Source of the DNA: Acidimicrobiales bacterium
Lineage (GTDB): Bacteria > Actinomycetota > Acidimicrobiia > Acidimicrobiales > Aldehydirespiratoraceae
Assembly (NCBI GenBank): GCA_033344915.1
Contig: JAWPML010000001.1
Coordinates: forward strand, 186,001 to 250,000
Length of the DNA stretch: 64,000 nt
Direction of reading: 5' to 3'
Made by a program: the position numbers and the translations under genes. The notes below the pieces were generated by a model. That model worked only from the letters and a program-made list of their open reading frames with translations. It did no database searches and had not been told where the DNA came from. Shown here piece after piece: positions 43,518-51,935 of the stretch (positions are counted from its first letter, which is position 1; every line of letters begins with the position of its first letter).

Positions 43518-44609
43518 TCAGCTCGGGGCCGGCGCGCCGCGATCGATGATCGCGGTGTTGTCGTCGGGCCCGGTGTGGCCGGTGGTCGGGATGATGTGGA
43601 CGTCCATGCCCTGCAACACGGCCGACCAGATGGCGGCGTCCACGAGTCGCGCCTGCTCGCGGCACTCGGTGTTCTTGTCCTGCGACAGCTGGAAGGGAGC
43701 CTTGCCGATCCAGATCCGACGGTCGTCGGTCGGGTCATCGTGGACGAGGAGCACGCCGGGCACCCCGGAGACGAGGGCGGCGATCGTGTCGTCGGTCCCG
43801 TCGATGCCGGCGTCGTGGGTGGCGAGGAAGCGGAGTTCGCGCAGGTACCCGACGGTGGTGCGGGCGGCGGCATCGCTCACGTGACGGACGGTGGTGTCGG
43901 CGAGTTGGTCGACGTTCTCGTCGAGGCACGCAACCACATGGCACCACGGTGCGGTGACGGTGGTGAGTTCGTCGGCCAGCGACTGGGCCGTCGCGGGATC
44001 GCCGCCGACGACGACCAGACGGGCACCGATCGCCGTGGCCGTCGTGCTGACGATCGGGGCGATGATGGTGGCGTCGCCCTCGATCGTGTCGAGGTCGGAG
44101 AAGTGGTCGGCGCCGAAGGTCACGATGTCGGCGCCGAACCGGTCGGCGGTCACGACGAGATGGGGGACGCGGCGCTGTTGCCACTCGAGCATGGGTCCGA
44201 CGTGGGGCAACGTGTCGATGACGCCGACGTCGACCCGGGGCGGTTCCATGCCGTACTCGACGACCGTGCTGCCGTCGGCCGCGGCGATGACGCACACGCC
44301 GGCGGTGTCGTCGGGATCGGGCAGCGCGAGACGGGCGTCGATGGCTTCGAGCGCATCGAGGGGCGCGCACTGGGTCTCGAGCTCGGCGCGCATCTCCTGC
44401 CAGCGTTCGGAGAGATCGCGCTCGGCGTGGGGGAGGAGCGGTCGGGTGGCCAGGTACACGGTCGTGTACGGGCCGGGGGAGCGGTAGATGGATCGGAGGC
44501 GATCCATCGCGGTGGGGGCGGGACGGGTGGCGGCGACGGGCGAAACGGCCCCGGGCGACGGTGCCTCATCGGTGGTGGGGTTCGGGTTCGTGCTCTGCAG
44601 CGCGGGCAT
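43518..44609 (-). CDS. baeRF family 2 (Rv2629/eRF1-like) protein
   Basis: 363 residues. A long alpha/beta region with the VYLATRPLLPHAERDLSERWQEMRAELE start and a C-terminal L7Ae/RNase-E-like segment (ECREQARLVDAAIWSAVLQGMDVHIIP) match the bacterial archaeo-eukaryotic release factor family (Rv2629-type). These proteins are proposed to act on stalled or hibernating ribosomes. ATG 44609 is preferred, with AAAGGAA seven bases upstream. The gene is divergent from a MarR regulator across an AT-rich spacer. Confidence 0.75.
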   Translation of the reverse strand: MPALQSTNPNPTTDEAPSPGAVSPVAATRPAPTAMDRLRSIYRSPGPYTTVYLATRPLLPHAERDLSERWQEMRAELETQCAPLDALEAIDARLALPDPDDTAGVCVIAAADGSTVVEYGMEPPRVDVGVIDTLPHVGPMLEWQQRRVPHLVVTADRFGADIVTFGADHFSDLDTIEGDATIIAPIVSTTATAIGARLVVVGGDPATAQSLADELTTVTAPWCHVVACLDENVDQLADTTVRHVSDAAARTTVGYLRELRFLATHDAGIDGTDDTIAALVSGVPGVLLVHDDPTDDRRIWIGKAPFQLSQDKNTECREQARLVDAAIWSAVLQGMDVHIIPTTGHTGPDDNTAIIDRGAPAPS

Positions 44610-44663
44610 CCATTCCTTTCGAAGCGGTCGGTCCGCTCTGGGTCCGAGTATGCCGGACGCATG

Positions 44664-44682
44664 CAATATTGTCAAACTATTG
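44664..44682. promoter_or_regulatory. AT-rich inverted repeat between the divergent baeRF-like and marR genes
   Basis: CAATAttgtcaaacTATTG has 5-bp inverted arms around a 9-bp centre (44664-44682) inside a 35-bp AT-rich stretch that stands out from the GC-rich surroundings. It is the probable promoter and MarR operator controlling both directions. Confidence 0.55.
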
Positions 44683-44721
44683 GACTATCTGAGAACGAGA
44701 CGATCCGGTAGGCTCACGGGC

Positions 44722-45138
44722 ATGACCGACGTCGACCGACTCGATACCGCCATCGCGGACCTCCAGACCGAGCTCAACCGCATCGACCGCGTCGATGCAG
44801 CCCGTCAAGGTGTCGGTTCGATGGAGGACCTCCAGGTGCTCCGGCTGTTGCACGCGCAGGGCCCACAACGCGTCGGCGCGATCGCCACGATGCGGGCCGC
44901 GGGGAAGGCGACGGTCAGCGCCCGGATCGACCGACTGGAACAGAAGGGCCTCGTGAGTCGCGACCGCATCCCCGGTGACCGGCGCGGCGTCGTCTGTGCG
45001 CTCACGCCCGAGGGCCGGACGGTCGCCACCCGGAGCCGCAAGTTACGCCGACGCCTGCTCGCCGCCGCCCCGCTCGGCGTCGAGCCCGGCCGCCTCGAGG
45101 AGCTGGTCGGCGTGCTGCGGGCCAGCCTCGCGCCGTGA
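44722..45138 (+). CDS. MarR-family transcriptional regulator
   Basis: 138 residues with a winged helix typical of MarR (VGAIATMRAAGKATVSARIDRLEQKGLVSRDRIPGDRRGVVCALTPEG, about residues 48-95), flanked by dimerisation helices. ATG 44722 is used; the longer open frame is a shadow. It should bind the AT-rich spacer upstream and control the divergent baeRF-like gene and itself. Confidence 0.85.
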   Translation: MTDVDRLDTAIADLQTELNRIDRVDAARQGVGSMEDLQVLRLLHAQGPQRVGAIATMRAAGKATVSARIDRLEQKGLVSRDRIPGDRRGVVCALTPEGRTVATRSRKLRRRLLAAAPLGVEPGRLEELVGVLRASLAP

Positions 45139-45197
45139 CCGCCGGCCTCATCCGCCCGAAGGCTGGTTCGACGCTGCCACCCCGACACGGTTGACTG

Positions 45198-46523
45198 GTG
45201 CTCGTGCAGACCCAGGCCTACGCCGACACCGTTGTCCGCCAGCGCGACGAGATCGCCGCGCTCTACGGCGACGTCGACTTCACCATCGTCCCGGAGCGTC
45301 TCGACGACACCGCGACCCGAGACGACGAGCGGTTCCGGCGCCACAAGGAGGCGACCGACCGCGTCTTCGACCGCCCGGACCTGATCGAGCGGGTCCGCAA
45401 CTACACGATGACCGGCGACCGGGTGGCCGACGCCTACGCGGCGCTCATCCCCGTTCACGGCTTCCGGTCCCTCGTCGACATGCTGGACGCCGCGTGCGAG
45501 CGCGGCGTGGAGAACGTGGAGGACGCCCCGCCGGAGCTGGTGGCGTTCATCCGTTCGATGGAGGACACACCGGACTGGGTCGACATGGATCTCGTCGCCC
45601 GGGGCGCGGCGGCCGAACGGATCCCGATGGCGACGGCGACCCCGTTCGCGATCCGCGGCGCCTTCCTCGCCACGTTCCTCAACAAGTACGCCGCCCTGCC
45701 CATGACCATGACGGGGACGTTGTCCGACGAGGCCGCCCGCAAGCGGGTGTTCGAGACGGCGAGCTTCTTCACCGCGACCACCCTGCCCGGCGCCCTCGAC
45801 CGCCACGGCAAGGGCTTCCAGGCCGCGGCGAAGGTGCGGCTGATGCACTCGATGGTGCGCTATCACCTGCTGTCGTCGGGCAGCTGGGACGTTGCCACCT
45901 ACGGCATCCCGATCCCGCAGGTCGACCAGATGCCGGCGGGCACGATCGGCACGTTCTTCCTCTCCGCCCGCCTGCTCGCCAAGGGCCGCACCGAGTTCAC
46001 CCCGGAGCAGAAGGCGACCGTCGAGCTCGCCCGGTACCGGTGCTTCCTGCTCGGGCTCCCCGAGGACCTGCTGGGCGACACGCCCCAAGAGATCGTCGAC
46101 CTGCTGACGGCTCGCCACATCACTCTGCGCGAGGGATACGACGACGAGATCTGCGGGTCGCTGGTGCGGGGCACGATGGGGGTCGACCTCTTCGACCGGT
46201 CGACGGTGCAGGGCCGGATCCACTCGTGGCTCGAGGACGGGTTCTCCCGCTTCGTGCTCGTCAACAACTTCATGCGGGGGGAGACGGAGCGGGCGGCCGC
46301 GATCGGGATCACGTTCGAGGCCACGCACAAGGTGGCGGCGGCGATGGCCGCGGCGGCCGTGTTCGGGCGGACGATCTTCTACCGCATCGGGCTCCGGCTT
46401 CCCGGCGTGGGTGGACTCGTCGACCGGCGGCTCAACGCCCGGCTCGCCCACCTGCTCGACTCCTACGGCCACGCCGACTTCGTGACCGATCCGGGCCGGT
46501 ACCGGCTCGCGGGCGCGGCCTGA
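45198..46523 (+). CDS. MpaB/DUF2236-family oxygenase-like protein
   Basis: 441 residues, mostly helical. Two conserved blocks of the latex-clearing-protein/MpaB (DUF2236) family are present: VRLMHSMVRYHLL (His residues) and WDVATYGIPIPQVDQMPAGTIGTF. Family members bind heme b and oxygenate substrates such as polyisoprene; the His residues are the expected ligands. No signal peptide is visible. It starts at GTG 45198 and ends convergently three bases from the heliorhodopsin gene. The substrate is unknown. Confidence 0.82.
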   Translation: MLVQTQAYADTVVRQRDEIAALYGDVDFTIVPERLDDTATRDDERFRRHKEATDRVFDRPDLIERVRNYTMTGDRVADAYAALIPVHGFRSLVDMLDAACERGVENVEDAPPELVAFIRSMEDTPDWVDMDLVARGAAAERIPMATATPFAIRGAFLATFLNKYAALPMTMTGTLSDEAARKRVFETASFFTATTLPGALDRHGKGFQAAAKVRLMHSMVRYHLLSSGSWDVATYGIPIPQVDQMPAGTIGTFFLSARLLAKGRTEFTPEQKATVELARYRCFLLGLPEDLLGDTPQEIVDLLTARHITLREGYDDEICGSLVRGTMGVDLFDRSTVQGRIHSWLEDGFSRFVLVNNFMRGETERAAAIGITFEATHKVAAAMAAAAVFGRTIFYRIGLRLPGVGGLVDRRLNARLAHLLDSYGHADFVTDPGRYRLAGAA

Positions 46524-46526
46524 GCG

Positions 46527-47288
46527 TCAGCCTTCGGGGGCCAGCGAGCCGCCGTAGATCTGCCACGCGAGGAGCGACTTCGCGACCAGGCTGAGCACCA
46601 GGTAGGTCTTCTCGCCGTGGAAGTAGTCCGCCCAGGGGCCGACCTGGCGGTACTGGAGCCACTGGGTCAGGCCGAAGCTGAAGAACAGCACGGTCTCCAC
46701 GATGACGATGCCGTAGACGAAGCCGGGCACGGTGTCCGCGGTCAGGGTGTTGAACCAGATCGCGATCCACGGCGTGATCCCGGCGACGGTGCCGAACCAG
46801 AACGGTGTCATCGATGTGGTCGTGCGGTCGGGTGGGTTCGTCGTCTCCTGGAGCCAGCCGAAGAGGATCATGGCGACGTTGGCGCCGGCGATGGCGACGA
46901 GTGTCGTGATCCCGGTGATCCCCGAGTAGGCCGCGATGAGCAGCACCATGATCGTGGCGCTCACCGAGTACTCGACCCAGCGGAACCGGTTGATGCCCCG
47001 CCGGAGGTCGCGTTCGTAGGCGTCGCGCGCGACCGTCGCCGTCAGGAGGTGGTCCACGGCGGCGAGCACCAGGAAGAGCGCGACAACCGGGCCGATGACG
47101 ACGTCGACCAGGCTGTCGGGTGCGGACGCGGGGGTGCCGGGCGGGCCGGTCGGCGGGGAGGTCGTGATCGTGATCGCGAAGGAGCTGGTCAACGCCAGGA
47201 TCAACGCGGCCTGCGCGCCGTGCAGGAGCGTCAGGCCGAGATTCCAGCGGCGCAGGTTCGTGGCGCGGCTTGCCGTGAGTTCGATCAA
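46527..47288 (-). CDS. Heliorhodopsin
   Basis: 253 residues, seven hydrophobic segments, with the N-terminus predicted inside. The residues that define the family are present: His23 (LLHGAQ), His80 (VDHLL), Glu106 as Schiff-base counterion (RWVEYSVS), Ser233 and Lys237 as retinal Schiff base (SLVAKSLLAW). These match His23, His82, Glu107, Ser237 and Lys241 of HeR-48C12 as recalled. The TTG start is decided by GGAGGA seven bases upstream. Heliorhodopsins are photosensory rather than pumping, with the topology inverted relative to type 1 rhodopsins. No retinal-synthesis gene (blh, crt) is in the window. Confidence 0.93.
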   Translation of the reverse strand: MIELTASRATNLRRWNLGLTLLHGAQAALILALTSSFAITITTSPPTGPPGTPASAPDSLVDVVIGPVVALFLVLAAVDHLLTATVARDAYERDLRRGINRFRWVEYSVSATIMVLLIAAYSGITGITTLVAIAGANVAMILFGWLQETTNPPDRTTTSMTPFWFGTVAGITPWIAIWFNTLTADTVPGFVYGIVIVETVLFFSFGLTQWLQYRQVGPWADYFHGEKTYLVLSLVAKSLLAWQIYGGSLAPEG

Positions 47289-47369
47289 GGCGTGGTCCTC
47301 CGGATCCGTGGCGTCATGTGATGCTCTACGTGGCGCGGGTCGCCGTTGGATGCACCGTACGCTCGTCCG

Positions 47370-48443
47370 ATGGCCAGGTACCGGCGGCGTCGGCAGAAAT
47401 CCGCGAGGCAGGTGCTCGAGAGCCTCGGCGTGCCGCCCGACGAGATCACCGACGCCGAGGAGTCGGGGACCGCCGAGCTGCTCGCGATCGACCGACTCGT
47501 GCTGCCCGAACGCGGGCGCTACACGGTGGCCGATCTCGCGCGGAAGGTGGATGCCGATCCCGATGTGCTGCGGGTGCTCTGGCGCAGTCTCGGCTTCGTC
47601 GAACCGATGGAGGACGAGCCCGCGTTCACCAAGTCCGACGTGCGGGTCCTGGAGACGATGGCGAGCCTCGCCGACGCCGAGGTGATCGATCCGGCGCTGT
47701 CGTTGCAGATCGCGCGCGTGCTCGGCCAGTCGATGTCGCAGATCGCCACGGCGGTGGTGGACGCGGTCGAGATGCAGGCGAACGCGGCGACCGAGGATCC
47801 CGGCGCTCGCGACTCGGTCGCGTTACGGGCCGGCGAACTGCTGCCGTTCCTCTCGCAGGTGGTCGACTACTCGTTCAAGCGTCATCTGCGGGCAGCTGCG
47901 CGACGCCGAGTCGATCTGGTGATGGACGCCGAATCCGGCGGCCAGGTCGTCGGGTTCGTCGACCTGGTGCGCTTCACCGAGCTCAGCCTCGAGCTGGACG
48001 ATGCCGACCTCGCCGTCGTGGTCGGTCACTTCGACCTGCTGGTCCAGGGGCTCGTGGTCGAGCATGGTGGACGGGTCGTCAAGATGATCGGCGACGCTGC
48101 CATGTTCACCGTGGCCGACCCGGTCGCCGGTGCCGGGCTCGCGCTCGCGTTGCAGGCCGCCGTGGCCGAGGACCCGATGCTCAACGGGGTGCGCGTCGGC
48201 ATGGCGTACGGACCGATCCTCACGCGGGACGGTGATCTCTACGGCCCGGTGGTGAACCTCGCGAATCGGCTGGTCGGGATCGGTCGGTCCGGCGCGATCA
48301 ACGTGAGCCAGGATCTGCGCGACGCGCTGGCCGGCGATCGGCGGTTCTCCCTGCGGAGTCTCGGGACGCGTTCGTTGCGCCACATCGGTGAGGAGCGGGT
48401 CTACCGGCTCCGTCCCGGGTCCCAGTGGTCGCCGGCCGAGTGA
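47370..48443 (+). CDS. Class III adenylate/guanylate cyclase with Rv1264-like regulatory domain
   Basis: 357 residues. Residues 1-160 are an all-helical regulatory domain of the Rv1264 type (RYTVADLARKVDADPDVLRVLWRSLGF..FTKSDVRVLE). The catalytic domain starts at about 190, with metal Asp in GFVDLVRFT and KMIGDAAMF, substrate-determining Lys (RVVKMIGD) and Asp (DLYGPV), and transition-state Asn/Arg in VVNLANRL. All canonical residues for ATP use are present, so cAMP production is expected. Rv1264-type N-domains sense acidity. The ATG at 47370 is chosen over 47346. It is divergent from the heliorhodopsin across 81 nt. Confidence 0.9.
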   Translation: MARYRRRRQKSARQVLESLGVPPDEITDAEESGTAELLAIDRLVLPERGRYTVADLARKVDADPDVLRVLWRSLGFVEPMEDEPAFTKSDVRVLETMASLADAEVIDPALSLQIARVLGQSMSQIATAVVDAVEMQANAATEDPGARDSVALRAGELLPFLSQVVDYSFKRHLRAAARRRVDLVMDAESGGQVVGFVDLVRFTELSLELDDADLAVVVGHFDLLVQGLVVEHGGRVVKMIGDAAMFTVADPVAGAGLALALQAAVAEDPMLNGVRVGMAYGPILTRDGDLYGPVVNLANRLVGIGRSGAINVSQDLRDALAGDRRFSLRSLGTRSLRHIGEERVYRLRPGSQWSPAE

Positions 48444-48495
48444 TCTTCGGGTTGTCGATCCGGTGACGATCGTGCCGGTGCGGCATGATCTGCGG

Positions 48496-49425
48496 ATGGA
48501 GACACGACGGATCGGTCAGCTCGAGGTGTCGGTGGTGGGGCTGGGGTGCAACAACTTCGGCATGCGCATCGACGAGGCGCAGACGAAGGTGGTGGTCGAC
48601 GCGGCGATCGAGGCCGGAATCACCTACTTCGACACGGCCGAGGGATACGGCGGGGGCACCTCCGAGCGCTATCTCGGCGCCGCGCTCGCCGGCCGTCGGG
48701 ATCAGGTCGCCATCGCCACCAAGTGGGGGATGCTGCCGGCCGAGGACGGCGCACCGCCGAACGGGAGCCCCGAGGCCGTGCGTGCCGCGGTCGACGGATC
48801 GCTCGAGCGGCTCGGCACAGATCGCATCGACCACTACCAGATGCACAACCCCGACCCGTCGGTGCCGATCGGCGAGACACTCGGCGCGCTGGCCGACCTG
48901 GTTGCGGAGGGGAAGGTCCTCGAGCTCGGGTGCTCCAACTTCTCGGCCGACCAGCTCGACGAAGCGACGACAGCCGGGGCCGCTACGGGCGCGTCCTTCG
49001 TGACGGTTCAGAACCACTACAGCCTGCTGACCCGTCAGCCGGAGTCCAACGGCGTCCTGGAGGCGTGTGCCCGCCACGGCATCGGGTTCGTGCCGTATTT
49101 CCCGCTGGAGTCCGGCGTGTTGACCGGCAAGTACACGGCGGGTGCGGAGCTGCCCGCCGGCAGCCGACTCGAGGCGTGGGGCGAGCGGGCCGGGTTCTTC
49201 CTGTCGGACGAACGACTCGCCGTGGTCGAAGCCGTGTCCGCGTGGGCAGCCGAGCGGGGACGCACCGTGCTGGACGCGGCGATGAGCTGGCTGACGTCCA
49301 ACCCGCAGGTGACAACGGTCATCTCCGGAGCCACCAAGGCCGAGCAGGCCGCCGGCAACGCCGCGGCCGGGTCGTGGGCCATGACCGCGGAGGAGCGGAC
49401 GGAGCTCGAAGCGCTACTGGGCTGA
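48496..49425 (+). CDS. Aldo/keto reductase
   Basis: 309 residues with an (alpha/beta)8 barrel. The catalytic tetrad Asp/Tyr (YFDTAEGYG), Lys (ATKWG) and His (DHYQMHN) is complete. NADPH-binding blocks VQNHYSLL and the final STSNPQVTTVISGATKAEQ-like loop are present. It resembles the general AKR/YhdN-type group; the physiological carbonyl substrate is unknown. ATG 48496 is used. It overlaps the convergent gene by 12 nt. Confidence 0.9.
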   Translation: METRRIGQLEVSVVGLGCNNFGMRIDEAQTKVVVDAAIEAGITYFDTAEGYGGGTSERYLGAALAGRRDQVAIATKWGMLPAEDGAPPNGSPEAVRAAVDGSLERLGTDRIDHYQMHNPDPSVPIGETLGALADLVAEGKVLELGCSNFSADQLDEATTAGAATGASFVTVQNHYSLLTRQPESNGVLEACARHGIGFVPYFPLESGVLTGKYTAGAELPAGSRLEAWGERAGFFLSDERLAVVEAVSAWAAERGRTVLDAAMSWLTSNPQVTTVISGATKAEQAAGNAAAGSWAMTAEERTELEALLG

Positions 49426-49794
49426 GCGGAGGTCGGTGATCGCCGCGGCGAGTCCGTCGAGATCGTCCACGGTCACGGTGAGCGCCGAGTGGTCCTTGAA
49501 TCCGATCACCCGCCGCACCCGCTCGTCGAAGTGCACGCACACGCCGCCGTGCGTGGCGGTGCCGAACGTGAGTCCGTCGTCCGCGAACGAGAGCCGCATT
49601 CCGATCGCCTTCCACCACTGGTAGTCCCGCGTCACGTGGGCCTCGGTGACGTTGGCGAGCGGCGTGCGCAGGCGAGCGCGACCGAAGGTGGCGGTGAGGT
49701 GCTCGTCGGCCAGCGTGACGCCGTCGTCGTCGCCGACACCGAACGGTTTCAGCAGCGGGCGGAAGCGGGAATCGATGCGGTACGGGAAGAACAC
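49414..49794 (-). CDS. Small conserved hypothetical protein
   Basis: 126 residues of alternating strands (MFFPYRIDSRFRPLLKPFG, DDGVTLADEHLTATFGRARLRTPL, LTFGTATHGGVCVHF) ending in a helix (DDLDGLAAAITDL). The order is like a PH-like beta barrel. No signal peptide and no known domain. It overlaps the convergent aldo/keto reductase stop by 12 nt and is only 38 nt from the divergent RecQ start. Confidence 0.75.
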   Translation of the reverse strand: MFFPYRIDSRFRPLLKPFGVGDDDGVTLADEHLTATFGRARLRTPLANVTEAHVTRDYQWWKAIGMRLSFADDGLTFGTATHGGVCVHFDERVRRVIGFKDHSALTVTVDDLDGLAAAITDLRSAQ

Positions 49795-49832
49795 CGCGTC
49801 AGCATCGCGCAGTGGTGGGGTAGACCGGGGTC

Positions 49833-51899
49833 GTGGACGACATCGAAGCCGAGGCGACCGGCCATCTCCGGGCCCTGACCGACCGTCACGACGTCACCTT
49901 TCGCGACGGGCAGCTGGCGGCGATCCGCGAACTGGTCGAGGACCGCCGCCGGGTGCTGGTCGTGCAGCGCACCGGCTGGGGAAAGTCGGCGGTCTACTTC
50001 ATCGCGACCCGCATGCTCCGTGATCGGGGCGCGGGGCCGACGTTGCTCGTCTCACCGCTGATCGCGCTGATGGACAATCAGGTGGAGGCGGCGGCCCGCA
50101 TGGGGCTTCGTGCCGCGGTGGTCAACTCGACGAACCGCGACCGGTGGGACGAGATCAAGGACCGGCTCGACGCCGACGAGGTCGACCTCGTCCTCATCAG
50201 CGAGCAACGGCTCGCCAATCCGGTGTTCCGCGACGAGTGGTTGCCGCAGGTTGGGAGCCGGGTGGGGCTCGTGGTCGTCGACGAGGTGCACTGCATCAGT
50301 GACTGGGGTCATGACTTCCGTCCCCACTATCGCCGCATCGGGCGTTTCCTGGCCCGACTCCCGGCGAGCGTGCCGGTGATCGGTTGCACCGCCACCGCCA
50401 ACGACCGGGTCGTGGCCGACGTCGCCTCCCAACTCGGCGACGACATCCTCACCATCCGCGGCGCGCTCGCCCGCGACGGCCTGCGGCTCGAGGTGCACAC
50501 CGACAAGCGGCGCGCCGATGCGCGTCTCGGCTGGCTCGCCGCCAACATCCCCCGCCTCCCCGGCTCCGGCATCGTCTATTGCCTGACCGTGAGCGACGTC
50601 TTCCTGGTGGCCGCCTTCCTCCGAGATCACGGGATCGACTGTGGCGAGTACGTGGGCGGGGGCCGTGAGGACGAGGTCGCCGAGAAGAAGGCGACGCTCG
50701 ATGCCTTCGTCCGCAACGAGATGAAGTGCATCGTCGCCACATCCGCGCTCGGCATGGGCTACGACAAGCCCGACGTCGGCTTCGTCATCCACTACCAGAT
50801 GCCCCAGAGCCCGATCGCCTACTACCAGCAGGTGGGGCGGGCTGGGCGAGCGCTCGACGAGAGCTACGGCGTCCTGCTCAGCGGGTCGGAGGACCGCGAC
50901 ATCCAGGACTGGTTCATCTCCCAGGCGTTCCCGGCCGAGGAGGAGGTGGACGCCATCCTCGGTGCGCTCGGCGACGGTGAGGATCCGGTGAGTCGGGGCA
51001 AGCTCGCCGTCGCGGTCAACATCGGCACGAGCCGGCTCGACAACCTGATGGTGCAGCTCGAAGTGGAGGAGATCGTGGCGAAGGTCGGGTCGGCCTGGAT
51101 CCGCACCGCCAAGCCGTGGGTCTATCCGCGCGAACGGGTCGGTCAGGTCAACGCGTGGCGCCGTGAAGAGCAGGCGGCCATGGAGGAGTACCAACGCATC
51201 GACGGCTGTCGCATGGCCTACCTGCGGCGTCTGCTCGACGACCCGCAGTCCCCGCCGTGCGGTGTGTGTGACAACTGCCGCGGCGACACGTTCGGCACCG
51301 ACCCGGATTCGGCGGTGATGGCCGAGGCCGACGAGCGTCTGCGCCGCGACTTCGTCGCGATCGGCCGGCGAAAGCAGTGGCCGGCCGGTCTGGAGGAGGT
51401 CTCCGGGCGCATCGCCGCCGACGAGCAGGCCGACGACGGGTGGTGTCTCACCCGCCTGGGCGGGGCCGGGTGGGGTCCGGTGGTTCGGCAGGGAAGGGAC
51501 GCGGGCGGACCCTTCGAGGACGCCCTCGTCGATGCGCTCGCCGAGATGTGCGTGGCGTCGATCACGCCGATGCCCGACTGGATCGGCTTCATCCCGTCGG
51601 AGCGACATCCCGGACTCGTGTCCGGGCTGGCGCACCGCCTCGGGGACCGTCTCGGGCTACCGGTGCACGACACGGTCACCAAGACGCGGTCGACGGAGCT
51701 CCAGGTGGGCATGCGCAACTCCCACGCCCAGCTCCGCAACGTCTGGAACGCCTTCGCGGTGCAGACGCCGATCGTGGGCTCGTGCCTGCTCGTCGACGAT
51801 GTGATCGACAGCAAGTGGACCGTCACCGTCGCGGCGCGCGAGCTGCGCCGGGCCGGATGCGAGCGCGTCGTTCCCGTTGGCCTCGCGTCGGGGCAATGA
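49833..51899 (+). CDS. RecQ-type DNA helicase fused to a phosphoribosyltransferase domain
   Basis: 688 residues. The Walker A variant GWGKS (48-52), DEVH box (150-153) followed by the RecQ loop CISDWGHDFRPHY, motif VI QQVGRAGR (about 330) and a Cys4 zinc site (CRMAYL...CGVCDNC) show a RecQ helicase. The last 110 residues are a PRTase with the PRPP-binding loop VDDVIDSKWT (about 654-663) instead of the usual HRDC. A RecQ-PRTase fusion is seen in some actinobacteria; the PRTase may sense PRPP or nucleotides, or act on DNA ends. It may be cotranscribed with the GIY-YIG gene 36 nt downstream. Confidence 0.9.
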   Translation: MDDIEAEATGHLRALTDRHDVTFRDGQLAAIRELVEDRRRVLVVQRTGWGKSAVYFIATRMLRDRGAGPTLLVSPLIALMDNQVEAAARMGLRAAVVNSTNRDRWDEIKDRLDADEVDLVLISEQRLANPVFRDEWLPQVGSRVGLVVVDEVHCISDWGHDFRPHYRRIGRFLARLPASVPVIGCTATANDRVVADVASQLGDDILTIRGALARDGLRLEVHTDKRRADARLGWLAANIPRLPGSGIVYCLTVSDVFLVAAFLRDHGIDCGEYVGGGREDEVAEKKATLDAFVRNEMKCIVATSALGMGYDKPDVGFVIHYQMPQSPIAYYQQVGRAGRALDESYGVLLSGSEDRDIQDWFISQAFPAEEEVDAILGALGDGEDPVSRGKLAVAVNIGTSRLDNLMVQLEVEEIVAKVGSAWIRTAKPWVYPRERVGQVNAWRREEQAAMEEYQRIDGCRMAYLRRLLDDPQSPPCGVCDNCRGDTFGTDPDSAVMAEADERLRRDFVAIGRRKQWPAGLEEVSGRIAADEQADDGWCLTRLGGAGWGPVVRQGRDAGGPFEDALVDALAEMCVASITPMPDWIGFIPSERHPGLVSGLAHRLGDRLGLPVHDTVTKTRSTELQVGMRNSHAQLRNVWNAFAVQTPIVGSCLLVDDVIDSKWTVTVAARELRRAGCERVVPVGLASGQ

Positions 51900-51935
51900 C
51901 CTTGACGGCGCCCATCGTTGGGGTAGACCGACACG

